NCBI GenBank assembly: GCA_001643675.2
Contig: LSRY02000012.1
Location: 684,501-748,500, forward strand
Source of the DNA: Monocercomonoides exilis
Taxonomy: Eukaryota; Preaxostyla; Oxymonadida; Polymastigidae
Direction: 5' to 3'
DNA length: 64,000 bases
This document shows positions 19,937 through 31,012 of the stretch, piece after piece. The notes under the pieces are model-generated. The model saw only the letters and a program-made list of their open reading frames with translations, was not told the DNA's origin and ran no database searches. Made by a program: the position numbers and the translations under genes. Position 1 is the first letter of the stretch, and every line of letters begins with the position of its first letter.

Positions 19937-22900
19937 TTACATTTCTGTTTGAGTGCTTATGATTTCCGAATCGATGAGCGTATCACTTCCATCGGTATCG
20001 TCTGTGGCATTCTCAAATCCAATTGCATCTGTTACTGTGAGGACCGCAGCGTCAGGCGGAAAATGTGCAATAAAATCTTTTTTGAGCTGAAAAAGAGAGG
20101 GGCGAGCAGACGGAGATTGCGAAACGCAATTCTTCACAAGGCTATAGAAAGCAGAACATTGGACAACCTCCAATTTTGGTCTTTCGCCTTTCGTTATTTT
20201 ATCTCCAGCTATTCCTGCTTCATACTCGCCAAATGGGATCTGGAGCGTCAGACACTCCCACAGCATCATGCCGATGGAGAATGCAACAGATTCCTTTGTT
20301 GCTCTCTTCTTCTTATTAATCTGCAGCTCAGGCGCCTTCCACCTCAAACATTCTTTCAAATTATCATCATCATCCTCAAAGGCGGACGAGGGAGGTGGTG
20401 AGCCTCTACTATTCTTGTTGATGGTTAAGTAATCTGAGGAAGAGGTTACAATTGTCGAAGTGGAAGAGATGGATGATGAATCCGAATCTGATGAACAGTC
20501 GGAGTGCAGAGCAATGCAAATAACCATGTGTTCTGAGAAGAGAACAATATGAGGGCTCAAGTTTGATAAAGAGGGAAGTTCATCTTCCTCATCCTCAAAC
20601 GGGTGGAGTGCCCCATTTGCCACCCAGAACAGGATCTGTGCAGCGGTCATCTCCCTCTCTTGAAGACTTCCAATCGCCATCTCCTTCTTCTCGTTCCTTC
20701 CGTGAAACAACATGAACAATGAATCCCGCAGATCCACAATCAGCTTCTCGTGAGGTGATGAGCAGGCCATTGCATCCACCAGATTCGACATCGATGAAGT
20801 GGTTGGACATAGATCTTCCCCTTGAACAAATGTGGATTCTGTATCTGAAGTGTCTGTGGTTGAAGTGGATGAAATGGACGGAGACGGAGATCTCTTTTGA
20901 ATCTCTTCCTCATCATCAACATCATCCATTTCCCATTCTGCATTCTTATCCGAATCATGTTCAAGAATATTTTCTGTAGAGCCACCTTCAGACAACAAAT
21001 GCTCTGAAGACTCAGAATGCACCATCTTCTTTCCATACACCCTCTTCATTGTCTTGCCTTCAATCTTCTTTTCTGCCTCCCTCTCTGCCCTTCGCCACTG
21101 ATTCTCAGGCGACATCTCCATCGACACCATCTCAAACGCTTTCGGATCCTTATTTATGTTGTCATCAAGAATCTCCTTGTATTTTTTCGTTTCTTCCTTT
21201 GATTTTCTCCATCGAACAATGAATATCACCAATCCAACGAACACCGCAATCAATATCACGATCAACACTATTACAACGATTGGCCACATTGATTTTTCTT
21301 CTTTTCCACTTTCAACAGATTTTTCATCTATTTTTTGCTTAGACTCGCTTCGATTCTTCAATATGAACGATTCAGTTCTTGATGGAAATGATGGATTACC
21401 AAATAGAATGCTCACACGAACTTCTGTCTCTGCGAATACTGTCGTCAAATTACTGTTATGAATTACACCTTCAACTTCTCCTTCCGAGATAAATCCGTCT
21501 TCATTAAAATCATACTTCTCAATCAGCTCCTCATCACCTGTTGTGTATGTCAGCCTGAAAGACAGACCACACGGTAGAAGCAGTGTTCCTTTGAACCTTA
21601 TGATATAATATTCATAGGCTTCTGATCCCACAACCAGGACAGAGTCCAGTTTTGGTATGAAAAAAGATGATTCTCTCTCTCCTGCTATTCCATCAAGTGT
21701 GCATTCATCATTCAAGATCCAAAGAGAAGAATTGGGCATAACACCATCCCCGCCTTTCAAACTCGAAATTGTTAGAGCTGCACCACCAGAGCAGATGATG
21801 TTTCGGCGAAGGGAGGGATATTTTTCAATGAAAGGATTATTATTTGCCAGCATCCCCATTTCGATAAATGTTTTTCCTCCTTTAATCGAAATTCCTCCTT
21901 TCGATGAATTCTCTATCATTATTTCTTTTGCCTGAAGATTGGAATTTTCCATATGTACAAGAGATCCATTCCATTTACAAATTCCATCAGCAGCAATATT
22001 ATTTCCAAACTCTTGTTGATTTGCAAGCACTCCTGAAAAACTGCATGAGCTCAACGAAATGTTTTCCGAGTCATAGATATTTAAAATGCTCCCTTTATCT
22101 GCTGTGGAAATGCAAGATTCACAAGAGCAATTTGAAAGCGTTGCATGAGTGAAAGACGAATGGTACACTGAAAGAATGGAGGCATTTTGCGAATTGCTAG
22201 TGCAATTATTGAATGAAGCGCTTACAAGAGATATTGTTTCCGAAGTTATATCGTTTATTGATAAGATGCAACCTTCAGATAGATTCGCTCCATCAACAGA
22301 TACTCTATCAAACATAACATTTTTGCACTCTCCAAGCTCAAATACATTTTTTGAAGCTTCAAACTGTTCCAGTTTCACATTTACCAACGAAATATGATCT
22401 CCACTCAACAGAAAAGAAGGCTTATTGAATGAAAGGAACGATATTGAGCAATTGTCAACATGAAGAATTCCATTTTCTATACTCAGTAATGAAGAATTGA
22501 GAACGACAGCTTCAACGCTTTCTGGCTCTACAACCGAAGAAAAATCAACAAATGATAAAGAAAGCTCCCCGCTTGATTCAAGAATGACTGAATTTCCTGA
22601 ATAAGAAAACGATTGGTCAAAGGTGAACTTTACGCTCTCGATACGAATTCTCCCTGTGGTTGTGATAAGACTTCCCTCGTTGGTTATTGTTGAATTCAGA
22701 TATATCAAAGCAGCTGAAGGAGATTCAAGTGAGCGTACGATAACATCATGCACATCACATTTCTCAACGATGCCTGTTTCCCCTAAGATCAACAGCTGCG
22801 AGAATAGCGATGGAATGATGTGTGGAACTCCATCGTTCAATGATTTGCATGGCATACTGAACTCTCCACATTGCTTGCTATCTGAATGATTATCTGCAAC

Positions 22901-25900
22901 TGAAGACACAAATATCGTCTCGCTCTGATATTTCACAACCTTCAGCAGAAGATCCTCCTCATCAAGAAATGTATCTGTTGTACAGCCCCATATCGCGAGC
23001 TCCTTCACAAACGGTGCTCTGAAATCCAGCAAGAATTGCTCATCAACTATTTGATTTTCTATTGAGTGGCATCTCACATACGCATCTCTCCCCCTCAAAG
23101 CAGAGTTGTCTCTGAATGTGATGTTCGATAGTACAAACTGCAGCGGTTGTTCGACTGTTGGAGCACATCCCAGAAACAGCCAGCCACCTCTTCCTGCGAT
23201 GGAGCAGAAACACTCAGAAATTGTTGAAAACGAACAGTCAAAGCTTCCTCCTTCATTTAATGCATGAAACATTGCGCCTCCCTTTTCACATTTCGATCCG
23301 CCGCATCTCCTCATTGTTGTGTTTCGAATCACAATTTTCAATGGCTCATCATCATTGTCATTTCGGATGACTGGAATATTATCTGTTGTGTTCTGGGTGA
23401 CTTCTTCAAATACGCTCCACTCAATAACAACATCTTGTTCAGCTTCATTTCTCTCTCTTCTTGAGCTCTTTTCAATATACAATCCGCTCACACCTTGCAG
23501 CTGAACATTCTTCATTGTTAGGTTTTTTATGTTTATTGTTGATGTTGACAACACAGAAACAACATCATGTGAAAAGCGCAATGATTGGATGGACACAAAA
23601 TTCAACAAAACAACACCTTCATTTGCTTTGATAAGCCCAAAGTTTATGATTTCTTCTCTATCTTCTCCTTTTTTGGTGAATGAGCAATCTTTCAGAGTCA
23701 ACGATCCTTCGCTTGAGTCAACATTCAACAAAGCATTAACACCGCTCGTGAATGACGATGGAAACACAAACTTTATCAGTTCGAAATTGGTAATACCCCG
23801 AATCTTCATTGCTGCTTCCTCTGCTCCTTCAAGCGAAGAGTTACATTCCAATGAGCACATGCTGCTCTCATCAGATTTCACTGATATTCCACTCACATCA
23901 ACACTTTTCTGAAGAATTCCATTTCCAATGATGCTGATAATCCTCTCGTTTCCTTCTGGCAATCGATCCAATGAATAATCAATTGACAGACAAGGATAAT
24001 CTGAAAGACCACAAATGCACACATCTTTTCCATCATCACTGACAACTATCTCTGAGCCAAAGGTTCGCCAAAAATAGATCAATGGAATGGCATTCGTTGA
24101 ATCATTTCCATCAAAGCCACTCAAAGAATTCAATGAAATATCAGCAAAATGATCAGATATAAAAGGAAGAGAGGTGTTTGTGATGCTCTTTGTCAAGTTG
24201 GATGATTCAATAAACAGATCATTTCCATATTTCGCAATATTTGGCTTGTTTGCGTCAAAAATGGGAGATAAGATTACAAACGAAGGATTACCATCAATCA
24301 ACTTCAGTGCCATTCCCCCACCAAAGCCAGTCTTCTCTTCTTCATCTGGTGCTGTGCATCCTATGAATGTGCTTGAAATAACATTCATTTGAATGCTCCC
24401 TTTCAACTGACCATCAATGGCCCCTCCTCTGCTTTCATCAGCAAGCACAGAACATCCGTCAAAATCACATTCTTCAATATTAATTTCTGCATTAGAATTT
24501 TCATCATTGCTGTTGTCAATGCTGATGCAGCCTCCACTTCCACCTTCTCTTTCGATTTTTGTGTAATTGCTTTTTGTCATGTTCAACCATAGAGTGTTCA
24601 TCAACTCGATATTTGTTCCACTTCCACACAAAGAGATCAGAGGATTTCCACTCAAAGTGATTGATGAAGCTGAAAACGAATCAACGGACAAGGTGCCAGA
24701 CTCAACAGATAAGAATAGACATGCTAATTCTGATGATGGACTTTGAAGCGAAAGAGAACACTGAGATAGAGTCAACGAAGAAGAAGAAGAAGAAATAAAA
24801 TTGGAATGAAGAGGAAGTGAAGATGGAAGAGAGAAGATAAGTTTTGACAATTCAGTTTCAACGCTTACTGTTATCAAAGCTGAGTTTGATGTTGTGCTTG
24901 CATCAGAGACTGTCCAGCCACTCTGTTCATCATTTCCTCGTATTTCATGCTTCTTGTTGAATAAAACAAATTCATTACAAACAGAAATTGTTCCCTTCAC
25001 AACAACTTTCTTTTCACCTGTAAAACGTGTGAGGGAGTGTTTCATTGTCAAACAAGGGAATTGAGTAATTCCGCAATGTGAATGATCAGATGCCTCAATA
25101 TTGCTCACATAGATTTCTGTTGGGATGAGAAGGAGATATATGCACAGGGGTATAGCCAAAGTTGTATTTCCATTATCATATCCCAGCACTTTGTCAAATG
25201 AGTCCAACGAATTTGTTACACACGTAATCTTTTGTGACTTTGCGATTTCTTCCAGATTTGGTGAAATAACAAAGACATCACTTCCCCACTTGGCTGTGTT
25301 TGTTTCGAATGAAGAGGAGATCAGGAAATCTGGAGTTTCAGTTAATAATCGAAGAAGGATTCCACCCCCAATTCCGTTGGATGAAGAGCAAAAGCATCCA
25401 TCAAACGTCCCGCCTTCCACTTTCACTTCATTTGCTTCTCCTGCACATAACATCATCGATCCTCCATTCTCTGAACTTGTGCTTCCACATCCCAAAAATG
25501 AACAAGAATTCAGATCAATGTTGGCCTTGTCATTCGAAAATGACATCACAGCTGCTCCGCTCGTTGTTATTTCTATTCCATCAAAAGCGCATTCTGAAAG
25601 TGTCAACGAAATCTCATTTGTTGAAGAAAGCGAAAATAGCGAAATTGTCGAAATAGTCTTTGCCCAATTCACATTTTCCATCTGCAGCATACCATTCTGA
25701 ACATTTATCAGTTCAGTCGAAAATCCTGTTTGTACCGAGTATCCGCTTCCAGCAGATATGTTCAGTCTGCTAATATGTATTTCTCCTGCTCCACTTATCT
25801 CAAATAACCTTGAATCACGATTGTTCGGATGTATTGAATCATGCACAAGTGAAAGGTCACTTACAGTTAATGTGCCTGTTGAGACTGAAAAAAGAGACAA

Positions 25901-27754
25901 GCCAGCTGATTCTAATTCTGTTTGGATTGCTGTGCTCATATTGCTTTGGCCATAAATTGATAAACCATCTGCTCCACAATCCACATTTTTTGTTACGATT
26001 ATTGTTCCTGTGAGTATTTTGATATCCTTCACAAATTCTGGAATTAGTTGAGTTAAACAATGGCTAATAGTATTACATGGATAAGATTCATTTATTCCAC
26101 ATACAAATGCGTCAATCGCATGAGGTTGGGTTTCATTCGATGAGACAAATCTGACTCTTCCGCCATCATTCCTAAGCCATTCACTATGATCAGCAACGGT
26201 AACAGAGTTTGTGCCAACGCGAATTCCAGTCTGGCGAGTTGAATAACAGCTTGAATCAAACAAATTGAACACCTGACCTTCAAGAACAGCATCACAACCT
26301 CCAGTGCCTCCGGTATTTTCATGGAAAAAACAAAAAAACATAACCTTTATCGATATATTTTTACAACCACTTATTGAAATACCTCCACCCCCCAAAAAAG
26401 CATTGTTCTTTATAAATTGACAATTAGAAACGTTAGGCATAAGGCTCAAATCCCAAATCTGAATCCCTCCTCCTAATGGCGATGAAACGTTTGACGTTGA
26501 GCAGTTTTCAAACAAGCAATCAGATATGATATCATCCGCTAAAACAGAAGCTTTTCTATCAATTGACATCCCCCCACCATCATTGCCAGCAAAGCAATTT
26601 CTGAATGAATTATTTCTTACGATGTATGTTGTCTGAGGTCTTGTGATGCAAACTGCACCGCCAGCTTCGTTGGAACTTCCTTGTGCTTGGCAGTTCAAAA
26701 AAACAGAGTTACAAATGGAAATCTGAGAAATTGAGGTAGCGCATATTGCTCCTCCCCGTCCGTTTTGCGCAATATTTCCTTGAAAATAGCAATTTGAAAG
26801 AGTGAGAGTGGATGCAGTGTTCCCTGCTATTAAAATGGCGCCTCCATGAGTTGTTGAGTTACAACCAATCCATTCAGAATTACTCAATGACACTGAATCT
26901 GAAGTGTCGATCCTGCTTTGGCTTGCATAACCGTCATTGTTATCAATATTTCTAATTACAGATGTATTTTTGCAATGAAAACGGACAGTGCCTTTCAGAC
27001 CAAAAATAACAGAGCCAAAAAATGCATTTTCTGTTGAAATCAACAGGCAGTTTTCAATGCGGCTTTCCTCCGTTTTTCTTCCAATGGCACCGGGCTTGTC
27101 CGTTTGTAATATCTTTCCTTCTCTGGTGATGTTGCGTATGATTGTATTTTTGATGGAAAAAGAGTGGCTGTCAACCCCACAAATCAACCCACTTCCGCAG
27201 AATCTTAAATCGTTGAACAAGCAATTATCCATTGAGATTGATGACTCTTTCCCGTCTGCAAAACAAATGAACTGCACAGCTTCGTTCTGCGATTCGTGCT
27301 CAAGTGTCAAATTGGTAAAGTGGAGAACAGATTCTCGATTTTCATAAGAAATTGGAGAAATTGCATCTCTCACCAAAATACTTGAGCAAATGCTAACAGC
27401 CGAGCATTTTTCAATGACGAAAAGGCTTCTTGTCTTCAACTGCTTGAAAACCATACCAACCAGAAGATTTGAGGCATTTTGAGCCCTCCATGTGCCTGCC
27501 ACCTCTGACATCAAACAAGAAAGATCATTTTTCCAATCCTCTTCCATCTGCTTCCTGGAACCTGTTTCTCCCAATGCGCACAACCATTCTTTGTTTTTGG
27601 TTCCTTCCTTCTCGAGAGGGTGTTCCAATCTCATCTTCGTAATCCGTCCTTTCTTAAAGTCCATTTTATCCAATGCTTCATCTTCCGTGCAAAATCCAGC
27701 CTTTTCGCTGCTGCAAACGCCACCAAGCACCAAGAAAGAAAATATCAAAATCAT
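19937..27754 (-). CDS. Giant gene A: beta-helix receptor-like membrane protein with pseudokinase tail
   Basis: This is one open exon of 2605 aa. The start at ATG 27754 opens with a signal peptide (MILIFSFLVLGGVCSS). The ectodomain consists of right-handed beta-helix repeats like chlamydial Pmp proteins, with many GGAI/GGGI and FxxN-type motifs (RGGAICATSIS, NDGGGMSIDRK). Four cysteine modules (for example ICGLSDYPCLS, QCGEFSMPCKS) recur about every 1.0-1.15 kb. A juxtamembrane domain (FKGTLLLPCGLSF) contains an EF-hand-like loop, DFNEDGFISEGE, at about 2082. One membrane span (WPIVVIVLIVILIAVFVGLV) lies at about 2155-2180. The cytoplasmic 425 aa carry Ser/Thr/Asp-rich sequence and the C-lobe of a protein kinase (LRWKAPEL, FSIGMMLWECL, GERPKL, ARPSLFQL) without VAIK, HRD or DFG motifs. 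It is probably a surface adhesin or receptor; the ligand is unknown. It is a paralogue of genes B and C. Confidence 0.85.
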   Translation of the reverse strand: MILIFSFLVLGGVCSSEKAGFCTEDEALDKMDFKKGRITKMRLEHPLEKEGTKNKEWLCALGETGSRKQMEEDWKNDLSCLMSEVAGTWRAQNASNLLVGMVFKQLKTRSLFVIEKCSAVSICSSILVRDAISPISYENRESVLHFTNLTLEHESQNEAVQFICFADGKESSISMDNCLFNDLRFCGSGLICGVDSHSFSIKNTIIRNITREGKILQTDKPGAIGRKTEESRIENCLLISTENAFFGSVIFGLKGTVRFHCKNTSVIRNIDNNDGYASQSRIDTSDSVSLSNSEWIGCNSTTHGGAILIAGNTASTLTLSNCYFQGNIAQNGRGGAICATSISQISICNSVFLNCQAQGSSNEAGGAVCITRPQTTYIVRNNSFRNCFAGNDGGGMSIDRKASVLADDIISDCLFENCSTSNVSSPLGGGIQIWDLSLMPNVSNCQFIKNNAFLGGGGISISGCKNISIKVMFFCFFHENTGGTGGCDAVLEGQVFNLFDSSCYSTRQTGIRVGTNSVTVADHSEWLRNDGGRVRFVSSNETQPHAIDAFVCGINESYPCNTISHCLTQLIPEFVKDIKILTGTIIVTKNVDCGADGLSIYGQSNMSTAIQTELESAGLSLFSVSTGTLTVSDLSLVHDSIHPNNRDSRLFEISGAGEIHISRLNISAGSGYSVQTGFSTELINVQNGMLQMENVNWAKTISTISLFSLSSTNEISLTLSECAFDGIEITTSGAAVMSFSNDKANIDLNSCSFLGCGSTSSENGGSMMLCAGEANEVKVEGGTFDGCFCSSSNGIGGGILLRLLTETPDFLISSSFETNTAKWGSDVFVISPNLEEIAKSQKITCVTNSLDSFDKVLGYDNGNTTLAIPLCIYLLLIPTEIYVSNIEASDHSHCGITQFPCLTMKHSLTRFTGEKKVVVKGTISVCNEFVLFNKKHEIRGNDEQSGWTVSDASTTSNSALITVSVETELSKLIFSLPSSLPLHSNFISSSSSSLTLSQCSLSLQSPSSELACLFLSVESGTLSVDSFSASSITLSGNPLISLCGSGTNIELMNTLWLNMTKSNYTKIEREGGSGGCISIDNSNDENSNAEINIEECDFDGCSVLADESRGGAIDGQLKGSIQMNVISSTFIGCTAPDEEEKTGFGGGMALKLIDGNPSFVILSPIFDANKPNIAKYGNDLFIESSNLTKSITNTSLPFISDHFADISLNSLSGFDGNDSTNAIPLIYFWRTFGSEIVVSDDGKDVCICGLSDYPCLSIDYSLDRLPEGNERIISIIGNGILQKSVDVSGISVKSDESSMCSLECNSSLEGAEEAAMKIRGITNFELIKFVFPSSFTSGVNALLNVDSSEGSLTLKDCSFTKKGEDREEIINFGLIKANEGVVLLNFVSIQSLRFSHDVVSVLSTSTINIKNLTMKNVQLQGVSGLYIEKSSRRERNEAEQDVVIEWSVFEEVTQNTTDNIPVIRNDNDDEPLKIVIRNTTMRRCGGSKCEKGGAMFHALNEGGSFDCSFSTISECFCSIAGRGGWLFLGCAPTVEQPLQFVLSNITFRDNSALRGRDAYVRCHSIENQIVDEQFLLDFRAPFVKELAIWGCTTDTFLDEEDLLLKVVKYQSETIFVSSVADNHSDSKQCGEFSMPCKSLNDGVPHIIPSLFSQLLILGETGIVEKCDVHDVIVRSLESPSAALIYLNSTITNEGSLITTTGRIRIESVKFTFDQSFSYSGNSVILESSGELSLSFVDFSSVVEPESVEAVVLNSSLLSIENGILHVDNCSISFLSFNKPSFLLSGDHISLVNVKLEQFEASKNVFELGECKNVMFDRVSVDGANLSEGCILSINDITSETISLVSASFNNCTSNSQNASILSVYHSSFTHATLSNCSCESCISTADKGSILNIYDSENISLSSCSFSGVLANQQEFGNNIAADGICKWNGSLVHMENSNLQAKEIMIENSSKGGISIKGGKTFIEMGMLANNNPFIEKYPSLRRNIICSGGAALTISSLKGGDGVMPNSSLWILNDECTLDGIAGERESSFFIPKLDSVLVVGSEAYEYYIIRFKGTLLLPCGLSFRLTYTTGDEELIEKYDFNEDGFISEGEVEGVIHNSNLTTVFAETEVRVSILFGNPSFPSRTESFILKNRSESKQKIDEKSVESGKEEKSMWPIVVIVLIVILIAVFVGLVIFIVRWRKSKEETKKYKEILDDNINKDPKAFEMVSMEMSPENQWRRAEREAEKKIEGKTMKRVYGKKMVHSESSEHLLSEGGSTENILEHDSDKNAEWEMDDVDDEEEIQKRSPSPSISSTSTTDTSDTESTFVQGEDLCPTTSSMSNLVDAMACSSPHEKLIVDLRDSLFMLFHGRNEKKEMAIGSLQEREMTAAQILFWVANGALHPFEDEEDELPSLSNLSPHIVLFSEHMVICIALHSDCSSDSDSSSISSTSTIVTSSSDYLTINKNSRGSPPPSSAFEDDDDNLKECLRWKAPELQINKKKRATKESVAFSIGMMLWECLTLQIPFGEYEAGIAGDKITKGERPKLEVVQCSAFYSLVKNCVSQSPSARPSLFQLKKDFIAHFPPDAAVLTVTDAIGFENATDDTDGSDTLIDSEIISTQTEM

Positions 27755-28887
27755 CTTTTTTAAAGTGATTGAAAAAAACAGAAATTATGGAACAATTTTT
27801 GATCATTTATTTTTTTTTTTTTAATTTGATGCACCATCGAATATTTGTTCTCATAATGATGAAAGATCACTGATCATATCATCTGATTGATCAATTCCAA
27901 AGGAATTATAATTTACTATTAGTTATTTTTTATTGAAATAATGTTTTCTTTTAATCAGAGAAATTGAAAAAGTAAAAGCAGAAATCAATCTGAAACATTT
28001 TCATTAAAGTTTTTAATTTGAGATTGCTTCTTTCTATTGTTATCAGAAAATGGAATTGTTAATTATTCCAAAAAAGAAAAGGAAAAGTCAAAAAAAAGAA
28101 AAAGAAACCAGATAATGAGGTGAAAAAAGATAGAAGATAATTTTTTATATAATAAGTGTTTTCGGAATATAGATTAAAAAAAAAATTTTTTTTTGAAATC
28201 ATAATTAATGAAATCGTTTTGTTCTTAATGCTTCTTTAATTATTATCAAACAAATATGTGAAGTCAACAAATAGTGATAAGCTAAACATTTATGAATCGT
28301 AACTCATTTCACATTCCAATTCAAGAAAAAATTTGGTGAGTTTGATGATCGATATTTTTTTTTATTGAGCAGTTATAATTTGAAAAAAACCATTCAAATA
28401 GGGAGAAAAGAGAAGAGAGAAAGGTTCGAAGGAGAGAGGAAAAAAGATATAAACTATTATCAATCATTGAAAAAAGTTATTAACTTTGTTATTGATGAGT
28501 GATTTATGTTTCATAAGAAGAGACACACTCCAAAAACTTGGAAAAATCATGTTTTTGGAAATCCATGTCATTTATTGTTTCTTCTCACTGATGTTTTTTC
28601 GTAAACTTATGTTTCATAGTTGTTGAATGTTATTACAGGATCAAATAAAAAAATAACACCACACTTATTACAAGATGTGGTTTTTTTCAAATAAGAATCG
28701 AAAAATAATCAAAAAAATGAATAAAAAAATGAATAGAAAATTAAGTGTATATTTACTGAAATAAGTTATATGCGTGATTTTTTTTTGAATTCGTGTTTTC
28801 TCTATCAAAAATATCAATTTGAGAATTTTCAAAGAATGCAAATAACGGAATATTGTGAAGTTTTTTCTCCTTTCAACGATTATTTTT

Positions 28888-29166
28888 CATATGGGACAAA
28901 ATATTTGGCTTCAAGCATTTTCCTTGAAAAATTATGCATCTTGGATGATCTTTTTGTGATCAAATAATTTGAAGAAAATGGGCTTATTTTTTGAAATACA
29001 TGTGAGGTCACAAAACATAATGTTATTATATTAATGATGTTTTCTTACAGATATGAAAATCAAATTTATTTTGTAATCTGATAACGTTTTATTGTGTTAT
29101 AAGAAAAACAATTTTTTTCATGCCTTGTGCAAAAAAAGCTTGAAAGATAGTATTTTCCCCCATATG
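28888..29166 (-). mobile_element. MITE family 1, copy b
   Basis: Ends are CATATGGGACAAAATATTTG and, reverse-complemented, CATATGGGGGAAAATACT. The interior reads, on the minus strand, TTTCAAGCTTTTTTTGCAC then AAATTTGATTTTCATATC, matching copies c and d. About 280 bp, non-coding. Confidence 0.7.
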
Positions 29167-29688
29167 ATATAATTAATATAATTTTTTTTCCTGCTGTATA
29201 GAAATCAACAAAAAAAAAACAATAAAATTCAAAACAGGAAAATAAATAAATAATTGTTATTTCTATTTATTTCTCTATTTTATTTGTTTTTTTTTGACCG
29301 AAAAGTGAAAATGCATCTAATCACAATAGGGCAATGGTGAAAATTTTTGAAATCATTACTGTTCACACAGTGTTGATTTTTCGAATGTTCAATAATGAAT
29401 GTGAAGATTTTTTCATTCAATAGAAAAAAAAAATAATAATTGTTTTGAAGAATGATAATAAAGATTATTATTATTAAAAAATGATCTTAGAAAGGTGTTG
29501 CAACGTTTCAGAATTCATTTATCAATGCTCAAACTGAATTCTCAATCAGAATTTTGTGATGGAGATAATATGGACTCAAAAATATCCACACATGCATTGA
29601 AAAATGTTCAATTTTGTTCGAAGTTTCTTTTATTATTTCATTCACTTTTTTTTTTTGAAAAGAAGAGTCATATCATTCATAATTGAAC

Positions 29689-29963
29689 ATTTGGGGAAAA
29701 ATACGGACTTTCAAGCTTTTTTTGCACAAAGCATTGAAAAATTGCTTCTCTCATTACATTGTATAACTTTATCAGATTTCAAAATAAATTTGATTTTCAT
29801 ATCCGTAAACATGCATCGTAGGAATCAGAACATCAAGTTTTCCAACATTTTACGAGTGTCAAAAAATGGTCAAATTTTTATTGTGTTTTTTGATCAAAAA
29901 AGTCAATGAAAAGTGCAAAATTTTTCTATGAAAATGCCTGATGCACAATATTTTGCCCCATTT
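29689..29963 (+). mobile_element. MITE family 1, copy c
   Basis: Starts ATTTGGGGAAAAATACGGAC and ends AATATTTTGCCCCATTT, an imperfect inverted repeat. Matches copy d closely over most of its length (GGACTTTCAAGC, GTCAAAAAATGG, ATTGTGTTTTTTGATC). It lies head-on to copy b, 520 bp away. Confidence 0.7.
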
Positions 29964-30679
29964 AGAGAATTTTGTGTTAGAAAATAATTTGGCATAATTT
30001 GTATGTTAACGGAGAAAATCTTGTGCTTGTCTTGTTTATTTTACCAATTCGAACGAAGTGTGTTCTGTGAAAGGAGACTCAACAAACACCCTTGAATTGA
30101 AAAAGATAATCAAATTCGCAACGTGTGAATGATAAATATTCAACATGTTCAAAAATTTTTGAGAACAATAGCCATATGCAAAGACGAAAAATTATCTTCA
30201 TTTTTTTCTTTTTGTCTCAAACAATTAATTTTTGGAGTGAAACCATCACTTTTTGACCATTTCAAACCACTGGCAATTGTTATGCGAAAATAATTAATTT
30301 CATTTCCCTGAAAAATATTCTAATCAGAGCTCATTTTAGAAACAAAAACAAAATATAATATAAAAATAATGAGTGCAATCAAAATAAATATCGATTGATT
30401 CTCCATTTTCCGCATTCCATTTGAAAAATGTTTTTTGAAAACTATTCTTTAAGATTTGTTATTGACATTTTTTGAATGGAAAGTTAAATATTCTTCTTTA
30501 ATAAAGCTTGATTTTTGTTCTTCTGTATAATGGAAAAAATGTCATATAAATCACATTCACAATTATTAAAAATAGATGATAAAAAAATAATTTTTTCATT
30601 TTTATTTCTTTTTTTTTCAATACAAAAACATTTGCTCAATTTATCATAATAAGGCTGATTTTTTTTTGTTATTATTCTT

Positions 30680-30830
30680 TTTCGAGTTTTGATCAAAATT
30701 TTAATCTCAATGGGATTTTTGTTAATTTTTGTTTTTCCAATCGCAATATCATAAACAATAAGTGTTCACTATTTCAACTCATTTATTCCCAAAATCCCAT
30801 TGAGAATCAAATTTTGATCAAAACTCGAAC
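30680..30830. repeat. Small foldback element with 40-bp arms
   Basis: The left arm at 30680-30719 contains CGAGTTTTGATCAAAATTTT and CTCAATGGGATTTT; the right arm at 30791-30830 is its near-perfect reverse complement (about 38 of 40). About 70 bp lie between. Non-coding. Confidence 0.75.
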
Positions 30831-30958
30831 GAAAGTATGATTTCAAAAAGTATCAGCCATATTAAAAAAACTGAATAATGCAAAAATTCACATAATTTTT
30901 GGATCAAAACAAAAATGAACAATTGATAAACCCAATACATAAAGTTGTTTCAGAAAAT

Positions 30959-30960
<2 letters not shown>

Positions 30961-31011
<51 letters not shown>
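30961..31011. repeat. T12-A39 homopolymer junction
   Basis: Twelve T are followed directly by thirty-nine A, able to fold back on itself. No gene context. Confidence 0.9.

Positions 31012-31012
<1 letters not shown>

Noticed and set aside
29604-29909. A 101-codon frame
   Set aside because: It lies over family 1 MITE copy c, and similar residues appear at the end of the retroelement relic only because the same MITE is there.
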